A stretch of 64,000 nucleotides of DNA from Cannabis sativa. Its lineage: Eukaryota > Streptophyta > Magnoliopsida > Rosales > Cannabaceae. Of this stretch, positions 21,255 through 33,214 are shown in pieces. The stretch is from contig NC_083610.1 of assembly GCF_029168945.1 (NCBI RefSeq), positions 48,935,429-48,999,428 on the forward strand. The letters are read 5' to 3'. Under the pieces are notes generated by a model that was not told the origin of the DNA, did not search any database, and saw nothing but the letters and a program-made list of their open reading frames with translations. The translations under genes and the position numbers were made by a program. Within the stretch, counting starts at the first letter, position 1; each line of letters starts with the position of its first letter.

Positions 21255-23840
21255 TGTTGGAATATATTTTACCACGATCTAGATTTACTAACAAGTATGT
21301 TTTTAACATCCTAAATATGAACTTCTAAAACGATATAAAATAAACACATAAAAGGTATGAGAAACCTTACAGTGGTTGCAGCGGAATTAAATGACTCATT
21401 CCGCTCAGATCTCTAACCCTTGTATCCTTTCTGTAGCAGAGTAATACCAATAGCTGAGCCCAAAACTCCTTCCTTGTGTTTGGATTCTTCACAATCTTAC
21501 ACATTATGATTGAGGACTTGCTTGATATGTGTGGGTATGCACAAGGGCGGAGCCAGGACTTGAATGCAAGGGGGGCCAAATTTTAAAATTTAGTATAAAA
21601 TAAAAAATTTATATATTATTCAAATTAAAAATATTAATATACTTGTAATTAAAGCATACGTTAAAGTTAAATTTTAAATTTGATTAAAATTTTATAAAAT
21701 TAAAATATATATATCAACGAAATAATTTTATATTTAACAAAATTTAACACTTAATTAGAGGAGATTATAAATCTCAACTTCTACTTTAATGATAAAAGTT
21801 ATCAATTAGTGAATGATTTTGAGCTAAATATGTAAAAAAAAAAATATAACAATAATAGGTAGTAGAAATAGTAGAAGAAAAAAATAATAATTAATAAGCA
21901 ATTATCTTATTTTATTATCTTCTATTCATATAAATTTAAATTTATGTCAATTCACTTCTAAAAATAATTCAATTTCTATAGTATTTTTATTAAAATTTAA
22001 TATATATTTTATTTTTAATAAATTAAACACTTAATTTACACTATATATATTATTAGTTGTCTATACACTTTACTCTTGTATATATTATATATCTATATAT
22101 ATATTAATTAGTATGTTTCTATTTATATATGTATTTTTACTTATAAATATATAAATATTTACATATATATATAAAGGGATATTAAAATTGTTGGGAGGCC
22201 ATAGCCACCTTTTCCTTGGCTGTGGCTCCGCCCCTGGGTATGCACTCAATCACTAAGGCTTGAAATTATTTGTAAGAGAGGCTATAGTATTTCGAATAGA
22301 GAAAGAAGAAGAAGAAGGAAGAGGTCTCATAAACCTAGAGAGAAAAATACGTTTTTATCTTTGGAAGCATTAGTTCGATAATGAGACCATAGCCTTCCTT
22401 TTATACTATTTTCTAATAGAGTTAGGGTTGAATTATTAGGAATTAAAAATTGATAAAAATAGAGTGGAAAAGCCATCTAGTGGTCGGCCACATAGTGGGC
22501 CCTACACTAGTTTGGTTTTTGTCACTTTTCTCAATTATTTTATCTATTTTTCACAAATACCACTTTTTGCACTTTCAACCCTATCAATGCCAAAACTATT
22601 TATCTAATAATTAAAATAATTATCAAATAAAATTGTCATTTATAATATTTATTAATTAGACTCCATAAAGTCTCTTAATTAACAAATAAACCCTAAAATA
22701 CTATTTCTTCACAATCAAGCCATATCTTAGTGAAAAATTCATAAACTAGACATAGTCTAATTTTAGAATTATAATTGATTAACTAAAATCAATTAATTGA
22801 GTCTTACAAGCAGTTTGTCTCAACTAGTATGGGGACCATGGGCCTATATAACCGAGCTTCCAATAAGCAGATCTAGAATTTACCAAGTAAATCCACTAAC
22901 TTGTTGATTCCTTATTGCATCCACCATAGAACTTGGAATTGCACTCTCAGTTACATAGAACGCTCTATATGTTCCACGATATAGATACACTATTAATTAT
23001 CTATGTTATAATCCCAATAATCAATGATCCTCTATAGATGATCTACATTGCATAGGAATTAATTTATCGTTACACCCTTCAATGTATTTTATCCTTAAAA
23101 CACTACCTATAAATAATATTTCAGTGAACTAATATAATCACTGAAATGAGTACTCAACCATTTATCTATGTTTAGCCAAGCTCGAAGAAAATCATCCTTT
23201 CACTTCTATGTCTAGATAGAAGCTATAGATTCCAAATCTATGATTAGCGCTCCCACTCAATTGTACTACTATGTTCCCAAAATGTACGTATCACCCAGAC
23301 CAAAAGGTAGGCTTAACTAACAAATCAAAGAACACAAATAATACTCTTGAGATCGAACCTAACCATGTTAGGATTAAGATCATTTGATCTAGGATCAACT
23401 AGGTGATATTAAATTGAATAGATATTACGGTAAATTTATCATATATAATCCAAGTTCAATATCGATCCCTTCCAATGCATACTCTATGCATCCAACCCAA
23501 GCTTTACTTTAACTAATGCCCTGGAAAGGACATAGCACTTATCCAAGGTGCAAGTAAACTATGTTGTAGATTATCATATCAGTTAAACCTTGTGTACTGA
23601 TAAATCTAAGAATACATTTAATCACATAAACTTGATTACTTTCCACTGTGTTGACAGCGCAATAAATAAGAATATCAATGTGATAGGGATTTGGATGAAT
23701 TTATAAATCAAATAAACATATAAATGATCACATGAACAAAATGACATACTAAATAAGTAATGAATTCTATTTCTTTATTGATAATTGAATGGCAAAGATT
23801 ACATTGAAATAAAGTTTTATTTAGGACACAAAGCCCAACA
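21255..23840 (-). repeat. Long LTR of the minus-strand Copia element
   Basis: Minus strand runs TGTTGGGCTTTGTGTCC ... CCAACA. Length 2586 bp, or about 1.88 kb after removing the hAT-like insertion and its duplicated site, close to the 1893-1897 bp of the related LTRs at 46833, 51337 and 59657. Confidence 0.88.
21542..22236. mobile_element. hAT-like non-autonomous element in the LTR
   Basis: Ends CAAGGGCGGAGCCA and TGGCTCCGCCCCTG form a terminal inverted repeat with one mismatch. The 8-mer GGTATGCA flanks it at 21534-21541 and 22237-22244, the duplication size expected of hAT. The 695-bp interior is AT-rich and non-coding. Confidence 0.85.
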
Positions 23841-26234
23841 AAGTAATCGGTAAATGGTGATTTTACCTAAGTTGTAGCTTTGTCTTTTAGTGGGTTTAGT
23901 AGTGAACCTTAGCATTTTCTAGCTAAAATATTGTAATTAAGGAAATAAGATAATGTTAAGATTTATTCATTTTTCTTAAAATAGAAAATAAACACATTTT
24001 TCCTTCAAGCTCTCTCTCTATCTCTCTCTCTCTCACTCACTTTTTCAGTTCTAAAAGAAACCAGCAAGAACCAAGTTTTTCTTCACTGATTTCTCATAGA
24101 ATTCAACTTGAATTCAAGGAGTTTTGGAAGAGAAAACCTAAGGTAAAGCCCTAGTACATTTCTCTTTGAGTTTTGGTAGTTTTTCTTTGGTTCTAGCATG
24201 CAAGTTTTGGAATTAGGTTCTGTATGAATCCTATTTGTTCTTGGGTTGTTTTTTGAGTTACATTTGAGTTATTTGAAGCTTGTTTGGTGTGATTTTGAGA
24301 TCTATTTGAGTTGCTGAGAAATTTTAAGTTCATGAACTCAAACTTGGCTCAACAATGGTAATTTTCAAATCTGTGAGTTTTGGATGTTGTTATTGATTGA
24401 TTTATGTCTATTGAGGTGTAATTAGGTATTCTGGAGCTTGCTGTGAAGTTTGGGGCAGAATTGAGAGAGATTTGAAGCTCTTTGAGATTCATACAGAAAA
24501 ATGATCCACCATTTTTCTAGAAACAGTGAACTGCTTTCCCCGGAGGATCCTAGAAAATGGTTTACCATTTTGGGGATCCAGTTTACCAGTTTGGGTAGTT
24601 TTGGGAGCCTTAATTTTTATGTTTTCTCGATATTTAGGGTATTACCACACTATTTATTGATAAGAAAACTTCTAATTTTGAGTTTAAGTCCCTGAAAAGG
24701 TTTTAGCAAGTTTTTTACCCATTTTACGTAAATGTGACCTAGGGTCTCTATTCAGCAAGTGACATTTCCATTCAGGTTGACCGACACACTTGAATCTGTA
24801 AACGATGTAAGATTAGTATAAAATGTGTATATGTATATGTGTAAGTATGTTATATTCATGCTGTATTATGTGATTTATATACTACCAACACTAGTACGGT
24901 TGTTGTATGGAGTGCATTGGTACACTATATAATGTTAATGGGTATGACACAGCGTTAGCAATGCTAGTATAGGATGAGTACAAAGTTCATGTGGTACAAC
25001 ACTCAATTATACTCCAAGTGCGATTCAGCCCTACCGACACTAGTACGGGACGCGTACTTAAAGCATGTGGTACAAAGGTCTTAGTTGCATTAAGAATGTT
25101 CTTGATTATTTGTTAAGTCTTATAGAAAGGTGTATAGGCACCTAAATACAAGTCAGTGATATGTTATGTGTTTTATGCTTTTCTTTTTGAGTCATCAACT
25201 CATTGATATGTTTACATGTGTAGGTAAGGGAAAGGCAAAAGCTGAGCATCAGTGAGTCTAGAGCTTGAGGATGATTGTACATATCAGGATGGTTAGACCT
25301 GAAGTATTTGGTCTCGGGATAACACGGGTCTTTATTTTGTAGTCGAGGAGCGACACTTTTGTAAAATGTATTTTGCATAATGCTTTAAATCTTAAAATGA
25401 GATCCTGGCTTTTGTGTAAAGCTATATATTTATAAAAGTTTAAAGTTTAATTAAAAGTTTAAATTTGGCACAATTTTCAAAGAAACCCTTTGATTAGCAA
25501 AGGCATGCACATTAATTAGAAAATCACTGTAGTAGGCCTAAGTAAGTAGGGCATTACGATTCGGTATTAGAACTACCATGTTGTTTACCGAAGACCGTCA
25601 AGATATGTACACTCATCGTCAGAGACAAGGTCAACTCATTGTTCAGTAAGTCTTTACTTTTTTAATAATTTATTTGATTAGAAAAGCATGATAGGAAGCA
25701 TGTTAGCAATATGTTAGCTGAGTATTGCATTGCCTAAAATTCCATGTATGCAGTAATTGGATTGTATGTGATCGATGTCTGACCTACCTGACTTATGGGT
25801 TCGCATGCTAAGTCCTATAATATGGATGCTTGATGAAAATGAGAAGTTAGGGAAATATGGTTAAGACTGGAAGCGGCGGGAAGTTCAAAATCCTCCACAT
25901 CCTCATAGACGCGGCAAAGGCCGTGGTACATTTCAAAGAGGTGGTTATGAAAATCCACCACAGCCTCATCAGGATTGGGAGTAAAGGTTTGAAGAAATAT
26001 AAGCCCGAATTAATCAACAAGATGAAAAAATTTAGAGGCTAAGGCATTAGGATCCTCATGCTATGCCTCCTCAGCAAGTGTCAGCTGCTCTTGCTCCTAT
26101 ATTGTCAGCAGAATAACCTGTTGCTGGTAACCGCATGGAGCCCTTGTATGAGCGGTTTCGTAAGCAAGCGCCTCTAGCCTTTTTGGGAGACTGTAATGTT
26201 ATGAAAGCTAAACAATGGTTGCTATCATATTTTT
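23841..26234 (+). mobile_element. Remnant of a Tekay-like Ty3 element (LTR part and gag start)
   Basis: A primer-site-like GATTCGGTATTAGAAC at 25558-25573 follows GGGCATTACGA, resembling the GGGCATTACA LTR ends of Tekay/Del elements; the preceding 1.7 kb would then be LTR with a CT-rich leader near 24010-24040. Past the site, a Gly/Arg/Pro-rich reading (RRGKGRGTFQRGGYENPP, about 25910-25975) and MEPLYERFRKQAPLAF (26135-26182) resemble Tekay gag. The gag is cut off at 26234 where the next LTR begins. Exact left boundary not visible. Confidence 0.55.
25880..26234 (+). pseudogene. Broken N-terminal gag of a Tekay-like element
   Basis: Two recognisable pieces in separate frames: a basic Gly/Arg-rich segment (from 25880) and LYERFRKQAPLAFLGDCNVMKAKQWL (26141-26218), which matches the usual gag order. 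Stops lie between them and the frame ends at the Tat-type LTR at 26235. Confidence 0.55.
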
Positions 26235-26918
26235 TGTACCTTGATGTGGCAATAGAATCAGATGACACGTGTCCCATATTTCTGATATCTGGGCGGAGGA
26301 AGATATCCCTAGCAGTCTATAAATGACTAACCAGCATCTGTGATAGTTAGGTATCTGAGCAGGATTGTGGAGACGATGTCCGACTAGGTACGAACATGTT
26401 TATGTCGAATGTCATACAAGAGATGGCGACTTCAAAGACTAATCTCGTTGTGTCTAGACTCGAAGACAATCCCTATAATCCTGGGATTGAGTCAAAGGAA
26501 AATGGAAACCTGTCCTAGTTTCCTATTTCATATATTGTAATTATAGAATCATTGTATTTTCTTATTTTTTGCATTATTAGCAAAAGGGAAACCATCCCTC
26601 AGGCATTAAGTCTCTATAAATAGTGACCTAGCCTCACTATGAAAGGGATCGAGAGAATTGCTACAGATATATACTCTAGAGAGAAAATAGTGATCTAAGA
26701 GAGTTACTCAGAGATCAATTGTAAGAGCTTTCAAGAGGAAGAACAATTTGTTCCTTCTCTTAAGTTAATACAACACAAGGGGAGTAGGCTATTACCACAC
26801 TTACGGGGTCGAAGCTCTTTAAAATCTAGTGTTCACTTTACCTTATTGTTTAATTACATTACTCAATCAATCAATTTATTATTTGACTCACTGTCATTGG
26901 CTAGAAGGGAGGTCAACA
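26235..26918 (+). repeat. LTR of the plus-strand Tat-type segment
   Basis: About 684 bp with a TATA box at 26615-26623 and an end GGTCAACA. Matches the minus-strand LTR 44673-45329 over its length with substitutions and small indels, for example TCTGGGCGGAGG near its start. Confidence 0.7.
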
Positions 26919-26983
26919 TTTTGGTGCTCTCATTGAGAGCAAAAACACAAGTCTTTTGTCTTAAGTTTTGACAGGTAAATAGG

Positions 26984-27646
26984 ATGGTTGTACAAACCCG
27001 TAGAGGAGGCCTCACTGATCAGGGCAACCCAATGGTGACAGATCCCAATGTGCAAACTCTTGGAAACACGAAAGGACCACCAAGGACAAACCCTGAGCAG
27101 GTCACTACACAACCTCCTACTATAGGCCACGGAGTGACTTCCCCTCTGACTGGGATCACACTAGGCTTACAAGAAACTGGAAACACCAGTTCGGTAGTTG
27201 ATCATTCCACTCCCAACACTGAGGTTCTGTCCACAACTAATACTCAAAGATAAGTTGGAGATGACACCAAAATCCAAAATCTGTGAGAGGCACTGGGGCT
27301 CATGCAAGTCATAATAACATTTTGCATCATGATCAAGAAGACCTCCTGGCAACCATAAATCTTGCATTTGACGAATAGAGGCATCAATTCATAGAATGGA
27401 GGAATCGAGAGATGGAGATTATGAAGGCTCACCAAGCAGCCATTAATGATTGTACTAGGCAGGCCACCATACTGTTAAAAAGGGCCTACCAAGTCACCAA
27501 TCAAAAACCAGCTACTGCATCCAGTATTCCCTTAGGCGGACCAGAAGAGTATGCAGCTGGGCATACCGCACAAACTCACAGTCGTTAGCCGTACAATCAA
27601 AGGCCACAGGTCTAAATTGTGGGCCAAACGGTAGACGACCAGATCC
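26984..27646 (+). pseudogene. Tat-type gag N-terminus, truncated
   Basis: Starts MVVQTRRGGLTDQGNP and stays open for 89 codons to a stop after NTQR. Homology to the opposite copy continues in the same frame (VGDDTKIQNL) with more stops. The low-complexity Thr/Pro/Asn-rich N-terminus is typical of these gag proteins. No later gag-pol follows; the copy ends at the tail-to-tail junction. Confidence 0.65.
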
Positions 27647-28329
27647 AAAGGATCCTCTTTCCCTGTATACATTTTCCAGATTGGCATTTTGAACTTGGGG
27701 GATAATTCAAGGACTTCAATCTCTAGGGAGAAAGGTGATCCGCCTGGTCGGTCAAGTTTAAGATCAGTGAGTTTTGGATCGGTCAAGGCTTGCACCATGT
27801 TTCTAAGTTGATCTAGTTGTGCTTGCACAAATGGATGAACTTTTTCGGCCTGTTGAATGACCTGTGTCACATTGGGATCTCTTTGAACTGGATCTTGGAT
27901 GCGATGCCTGGGTGGAAAACTAGTGGAACATTTGTTCGTCCAGGCCCCTTCTTCGATTTAGGTCTGTCCTTAGGTCATGTGTAACGCCCAACCTATCGAA
28001 TACTGAAGTATTAGGTGGCCTTTGCATCTGACTTGTTTGGCCGGCAGGTTGGCCAGAAATTTCAGTTGGGGTAAAGTTGGTGTGTATAACTCCACCCAAG
28101 GGACAGTCCGGCAGCATCTGGGCGTCTAATGTTTGGCCTACAGGTTAGACCTATGGTCGTGGATTGGACGGCTGAACAATGTGGGTTTATGCGGTATGCC
28201 CAGATGCATACCCTTTTGAACCGCCCAAAGGGATACTGGAAGCAGTAGCCGGTTGTTTATTGGCGACTTGGTAGCCCTTCCTATCAGTACGGTGGCCTAC
28301 CTTGTGCGATCACCAATGGTTGCCTGTTG
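27647..28329 (-). pseudogene. Tat-type gag, minus-strand copy, distal part
   Basis: On the minus strand this continues the gag fragment at 44165-44620 after the Athila insertion is removed. It includes a Pro/Gln-rich linker and a reading PIWKMYTGKEDPLDL, which resembles the start of the gag core, just before the junction at about 27647. Beyond that the minus frame runs into the antisense of the other copy. 28115-28329 is the inverted counterpart of the plus-strand arm; 27647-28114 has no counterpart and would be the hairpin loop. Confidence 0.6.
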
Positions 28330-28334
28330 AGCCC

Positions 28335-29896
28335 TGCTGTCCCCAAAAGTGAGTGTTTTAATATTTATACTCGCAAGTGCACGAATCGTTTCAGAATATA
28401 GTGTTCATATAAGTGCAAGGTCGAACCCATGGGAGTTGACTAACATCAAAAGAAACTATTTCAAATAAAATAAGAATATTCTAACCTAGCTCCAAATATT
28501 TGATGAGATTTTGATTTAGAAAAATAAAATAAAAGACAAGTAACTAAAAGACTTAAGATTAAAGATGAGTGAGTATGAAAATGATTTTCAAATAAGATGT
28601 GTAAAATAAGATTATTCAGATATTAGAATCCACAAAATGCAAGTTAATAGTATTTATAAGTATATTGATTTCCAAGTTCATATATATAGTTGAAATAAAT
28701 CACACTATATTTTATAAAATGTATTTTCTATTTAAGCACAAGTTTCTTTCAAAAAGGTAGGATTTTTCTTTACTTATAAAATGTATAATTTCTAAGCATT
28801 AAATGTATTACAATTTAATGAAACTACACAAAATCAAAGAAATTATGTTTAGGCAAAATATGATACTTATGTTCTAAGAATTAGATGCAAACAATTTAAT
28901 GAAAGACATTTAATCAAAGAGTATTATATTTTTGCATGATGAAGATCTAAGTGGAAATATGCTTTAACAATAAAAAATACATGATATTGAAGATGAAAAA
29001 TACATATTTTGATAAGAAAAACCATGAACTTCAAAGCACAAATAGGAAATCAACATACAAAAATAAACACTATCTAGTTACATTTTGCTTTATCATTATC
29101 TTAATAATCTTGAAAAAAGATTAGAAGCTCATAACTAGATAAAAATTACAAAAGATAAACATACTTGACATGCTCCTCAAAATGTAAAAATGGTAGAAAA
29201 AATGGTAAGAAGGAAATGGTAGAAGTATAAAAAGTGTGGAATGAAATGGTGTGGAATGGCGAAGCGTCTAGGGGTGAAGAGATGAAGAGATGTTTTGGTA
29301 GTGAAGAGGTGTTTAAGGGGGTAGTTGGATTGGATTGGAGAAGCTGACGCTTCTCGGACGTGGCACTTGCTGGTTCGTTGTGGGGCTAGTGAGCTGGCGA
29401 CTAGGGGGCCGCGTGGCGGAAGGAGGAGGGGGAGCTGATGCTGCTGGGGACCACGCCTGCAAGCTTCACTTGCGCTTGTCTGGGGTGTCTTACACGCACG
29501 CTTCTGGGCCTTTAGATCTTCAAACGGACGGCTCGGATTGCGTGATGACTTTGACCGAGAGTGGGATTGTATTGGCTTGATCTGATTTTTATTTTGCAAA
29601 TTGCATTTTGACCCCAAATTCTTCACATGTTCTTCAAATTAATCCATACTTTTTCCACCAAATACACCTAAAAATTCATAAAATTAATTAGAAAACTAAG
29701 ATAAAATTAAAAATAAATACCACATAACATATTATAATAAAATAATTATAAAAACACACAAAACATATAAAATTACAATAAAGCTAATAAATTCAAAAAT
29801 AATTAAAAACTTAATAAATTAATTAAAATTCAAGAACTAAACCAATTTTAGTTTTAAAAAAATGTGAAAGTAACTCTAATTCCTAGAGTTATCACA
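28335..29896 (-). repeat. 3' LTR of the Athila element
   Basis: 1562 bp from TGCTGTCCCCAAAAG to TTATCACA on the plus strand. Compared with the other LTR it lacks about 400 bp between GTGTTTAAGGGGGT (near 29310) and GGTTGGATTGGA-type sequence, and it has a single copy of a ~47-bp motif that is repeated in the other LTR. It contains a GC-rich block at 29340-29580 that is open on both strands by composition only. Confidence 0.85.
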
Positions 29897-30733
29897 ACCC
29901 CAAATTTTGCTAGTCCTCAAGCAAAAGAAAAATTAAAAACACACATTTTTTTTTTATTTTAGTGATACCAAAAATGTCCTCAAAAATTGTACATTGAAAA
30001 TAGCTTATATAAAGTATGAATAAAAATTAAGCTTATGGAGCTAATTCAATTGTCAATCTTGCTTTAAAAATATATTTTAAATTCTAAATCTAAGATCTAT
30101 TCATCAAATTATTATGTGAATTTTGGAAAAATTATTGTAACAAAATATTTATTTCACATAACAAGATGAATAATTTTTTTTTCAATATTTAATCTTTATG
30201 CAAAATTGACCCAAGAATTAAACACAGAGCTTAAAAAAGATTCATAATTTTATAAACTAAAATTAAACTCAATCAAAGTATTATTGTAGGAAAAAGGGAT
30301 ATCACCAAATGGTTTTTTTTTGTTTTTTAAAGGCATAAATATATATATAGAAAATAAATATATATTTTTTTTTCGTTTTTTTTTACTAGAAAAACAATAA
30401 TAAATATTTTTTTTGTTTTTTTTTATAAAAATATATAATACAACTACTTTAGCATCCAAACAACAATTTTTTTTTAGTGAAAAATACTCTACCATTTATA
30501 AGCAAATTAAAGAAATAACCATAGGAACTCACCACCCTAAACTTAATTTATGCATTGTCCTCAATGTAATAAAATACAAATATAAATTGAAAGTAAAAGA
30601 ATTGAGAGTTTAGAATGGTCATACCTCATCTTGGAGCATGTCAAGAGCAACAAAAAGATAACAAAAATCAAAACAAAAAGTTAATCTAAAACATAAAGAA
30701 AAACACACATTTACCAATAATTGATAAGAGCAA
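29897..30733 (-). other. 3' untranslated region of the Athila element
   Basis: AT-rich sequence between the integrase stop and the LTR, with long T runs (30180, 30310-30420, 30470). A polypurine tract AAATTTGGGG (minus strand, 29898-29910) abuts the LTR. No second gene such as an envelope-like frame is seen here. Confidence 0.65.
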
Positions 30734-31924
30734 TCAAGAATCATGGTAAATTGGATCCTCAAGGAGGATTTCATCCACTTCAACATTTTTCAATTCTAAA
30801 AATGGTTTCAATCTTTGTCCATTAACTTTGAATATGTTACCATTATTAGGATTTTCAATTTCAATGGCTCCATGTAGAAAAACAGTGCGAATAATTTTTG
30901 GACCTACCCAGCTAGAGCGTAACTTTCCCGGAAAGAGATGCAAACGAGAATTGTATAAAAGGACTTTTTGACCGGGAGAAAAATCTTTTCTCAAAATATT
31001 TTTGTCATGGTAAAATTTCATTCGGTCCTTATACTTTTTCGAATAGTCATATGCATCATGCCTAAGCTCTTCCAACTCATTCAATTGAAGCTTTCTTTTC
31101 TCACCCGCTTCGTCTAATGAAAAGTTTAGTTGCTTAATAGCCCAATAGGCTCTAGGTTCTAACTCAACGGGTAAGTGGCAAGCCTTCCCATAAATAAGTC
31201 TATAGGGAGACATTCCAATGGGCGTTTTGTATGCAGTACGATATGCCCATAATGCATCAATGAGTCTTAGGGACCAATCTTTCCTAGTGGGGTTGACAGT
31301 TTTCTCTAAGATGTGCTTAATCTCCCTATTTGATATTTCAACTTGGCCACTAGTTTGTGGGTGATAAGGTGTAGTGACTTTATGTGTGATTCTATATTGT
31401 TTCATTAAATGTTCAAAAGGCCTATTACAAAAGTGGGTACCATTATCACTAATGATAGCACGTGGTGAACCAAAGCGTGAGAAAATATTTTCTTTCAAAA
31501 ACTTAAGCACAACTTTGTGGTCATTAGTATTACATGCAATAGCTTCTACCCATTTAGACACATAATCAACACCAACAAGAATGTACAAATAACCAAAAGA
31601 GTTAGGAAATGGACCCATAAAATCAATGCCCCAAACATCAAATATTTCAACAATAAGAATAGGATTCAAAGGCATCATGTTTCTTTTAGTTACACTTCTT
31701 AATTTTTGACAACGCTCACAAGATTTGCAATACATATAAGTGTCATGAAATATAGTAGGCCAATAAAATCCACATTGTAAAATTTTCAAATCTGTTTTCT
31801 TACCACTAAAATGTCCACCACATGCATGATCATGACAAAAAGATATGATTTTAGATTGATCACAGTTTGGAATGCATCTTCTTATTATTTGATCAGGGAA
31901 ATATTTAAACAAATAAGGATCATC
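30734..31924 (-). pseudogene. Athila integrase (open from end of RNase H linker to stop)
   Basis: About 396 open codons. Zinc-binding HHCC region ([14 protein letters not shown] ... [10 protein letters not shown]), then the catalytic core with GIDFMGPFP (first Asp), [10 protein letters not shown] (second Asp) and a third acidic position in [11 protein letters not shown]. The C-terminal part includes [16 protein letters not shown] and a [18 protein letters not shown] chromodomain-less tail typical of Athila. This domain has no internal stop, but a TGA at 31925-31927 separates it from RT-RNase H upstream, so the polyprotein is broken. Confidence 0.9.
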
Positions 31925-33214
31925 TCACATGAAATTTTTCACTTCAGCATAAAATTTAGATTTATCTTGTTTAGACCAATGAGAAGGAATTTCACCAGTG
32001 ACCAAATAATTGACAATATCAGCATACCAAGGAAAAGAAGATACATGCATGAGTTGTTCATCAGGAAAAGTTTCAATGATAGTGGTGGAATCATGATTAT
32101 TTTCAACAACAATTCTAGACAAATGATCAGCTACAACATTTTCAAAACCTTTTTTATCACGTATCTCTAAATCAAATTCTTGTATAAGCAAGATCCAATG
32201 GATTAAACGAGGTTTAGCATCTTTTTTTGACAAGAGATATTTCAATGCGGCATGATCAGAATAGATAATTATTTTAGATCCTAACAAATAAGACCTAAAC
32301 TTCTCTAATGCAAACACAACAGCAAGCAATTCTTTTTCAGTTGTAGTGTAATTCAATTGAGCTTCATTTAAAGTTTTGCTAGCATAGTATATTACATGAG
32401 GTAACTTGTTAATTCTTTGTCCTAAAACAGCAGCAATTGCATAATCAGAAGCATCACACATTATTTCAAAAGGAACATTCCAATCGGGAGGGAGAATAAT
32501 GGGTGCACTAGTCAAAAGGGATTTCAATTTTTCAAAGGCAACATGGCATTCATTATCAAAGACAAAAGCATTTTCTTTTCCAAGTAAATGACATAAAGGG
32601 TGTGAAATTTTTCTAAAGTCTTTTATGAATCTTCTATAAAAACCAGCATGGCCTAAGAATGATCTAATTTCTTTTACTGTCTTAGGCGGAGGAAGTTTTG
32701 AAATAAGATTTGTTGTTGCTTTATCAACTTCTATTCCTTGAGATGAAATCACATGACCTAAGACAATACCCTTTTTAACCATGAAATGACATTTTTCCCA
32801 ATTAAGAACTAAATTCATTTCTTTGCAACGAATTAAAACAAGAGAAAGATGGTGCAAACAATCATCAAAAGAATTTCCAAATACAGAAAAATCATCCATA
32901 AACACTTCAAGATTTCTTTCAAACATATCAGTAAATATTGCAATCATACATTTTTCAAATGTTGCAGGAGCATTACAAAGACAAAAAGGCATTCGATGAT
33001 ATGCAAAGGTTCCAAAAGGGCAAGTAAAGGTAGTCTTTTCTTGATCTTAGGGGGCAATGGGAATTTGGTTATATCCTGAATACCCATCAAGAAAGCAATA
33101 ATAGGCATGGCTAGCTAACCTTTCAAGCATTTGGTTAATGAAGGGTAATGGGAAGTGGTCTTTCCTAGTGACACTATTCAACTTTCTATAGTCTATACAC
33201 ACTCTCCACCCAGT
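31925..33214 (-). pseudogene. Athila reverse transcriptase and RNase H
   Basis: Starts with WRVCIDYRKLN and FPLPFINQMLERLA (RT fingers/palm). A TAA at 33047-33049 follows YNQIPIAP. It continues with [21 protein letters not shown] and FMDDFSVFG (the active-site pair of Asp), connection sequence, and an RNase H domain with [34 protein letters not shown] and [11 protein letters not shown]. Bounded by stops at 33215-33217 and 31925-31927. Confidence 0.9.

Larger units (their letters stand above)
15432..23840 (-). mobile_element. Truncated long-LTR Ty1/Copia retrotransposon
   Basis: Read on the minus strand: 5' LTR 23840-21255, primer site 21252-21240, leader about 21239-18358, gag-protease-integrase-RT 18357-15432. 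The remainder of RT, RNase H and the 3' LTR are absent; the element ends at the MITE edge. It belongs to the same family as the plus-strand elements beginning at 46833 and 51337: LTR termini, leader boxes and LTR internal blocks match. The 5' LTR is enlarged by a hAT-like insertion. No target duplication can be checked because one end is missing. Confidence 0.88.
26235..27646 (+). mobile_element. Tat-type LTR and gag segment, plus-strand arm of a large inverted repeat
   Basis: LTR 26235-26918 (TATAAATAG at 26615-26623, ending GGTCAACA), a primer-site-like TTGGTGCTCTCATTGAGAGC at 26921-26940, then a gag start. It breaks off at about 27646, where a second copy of the same family begins in the opposite orientation. 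The same sequence in reverse makes up 28115-28329 and 44170-45329. Confidence 0.75.

Noticed and set aside
25142..25378. Short frames at 24501-24695, 25142-25378 and 25857-26042
   Set aside because: They lie in Tekay-like LTR/gag sequence. The real gag reading is in other frames, and these translate to nothing recognisable.
29177..29626. 149-codon frame in the Athila LTR (and its counterpart at 43551-43895)
   Set aside because: A GC-rich LTR block gives open frames on both strands, with Ser/Pro/His low-complexity translation and no domain.
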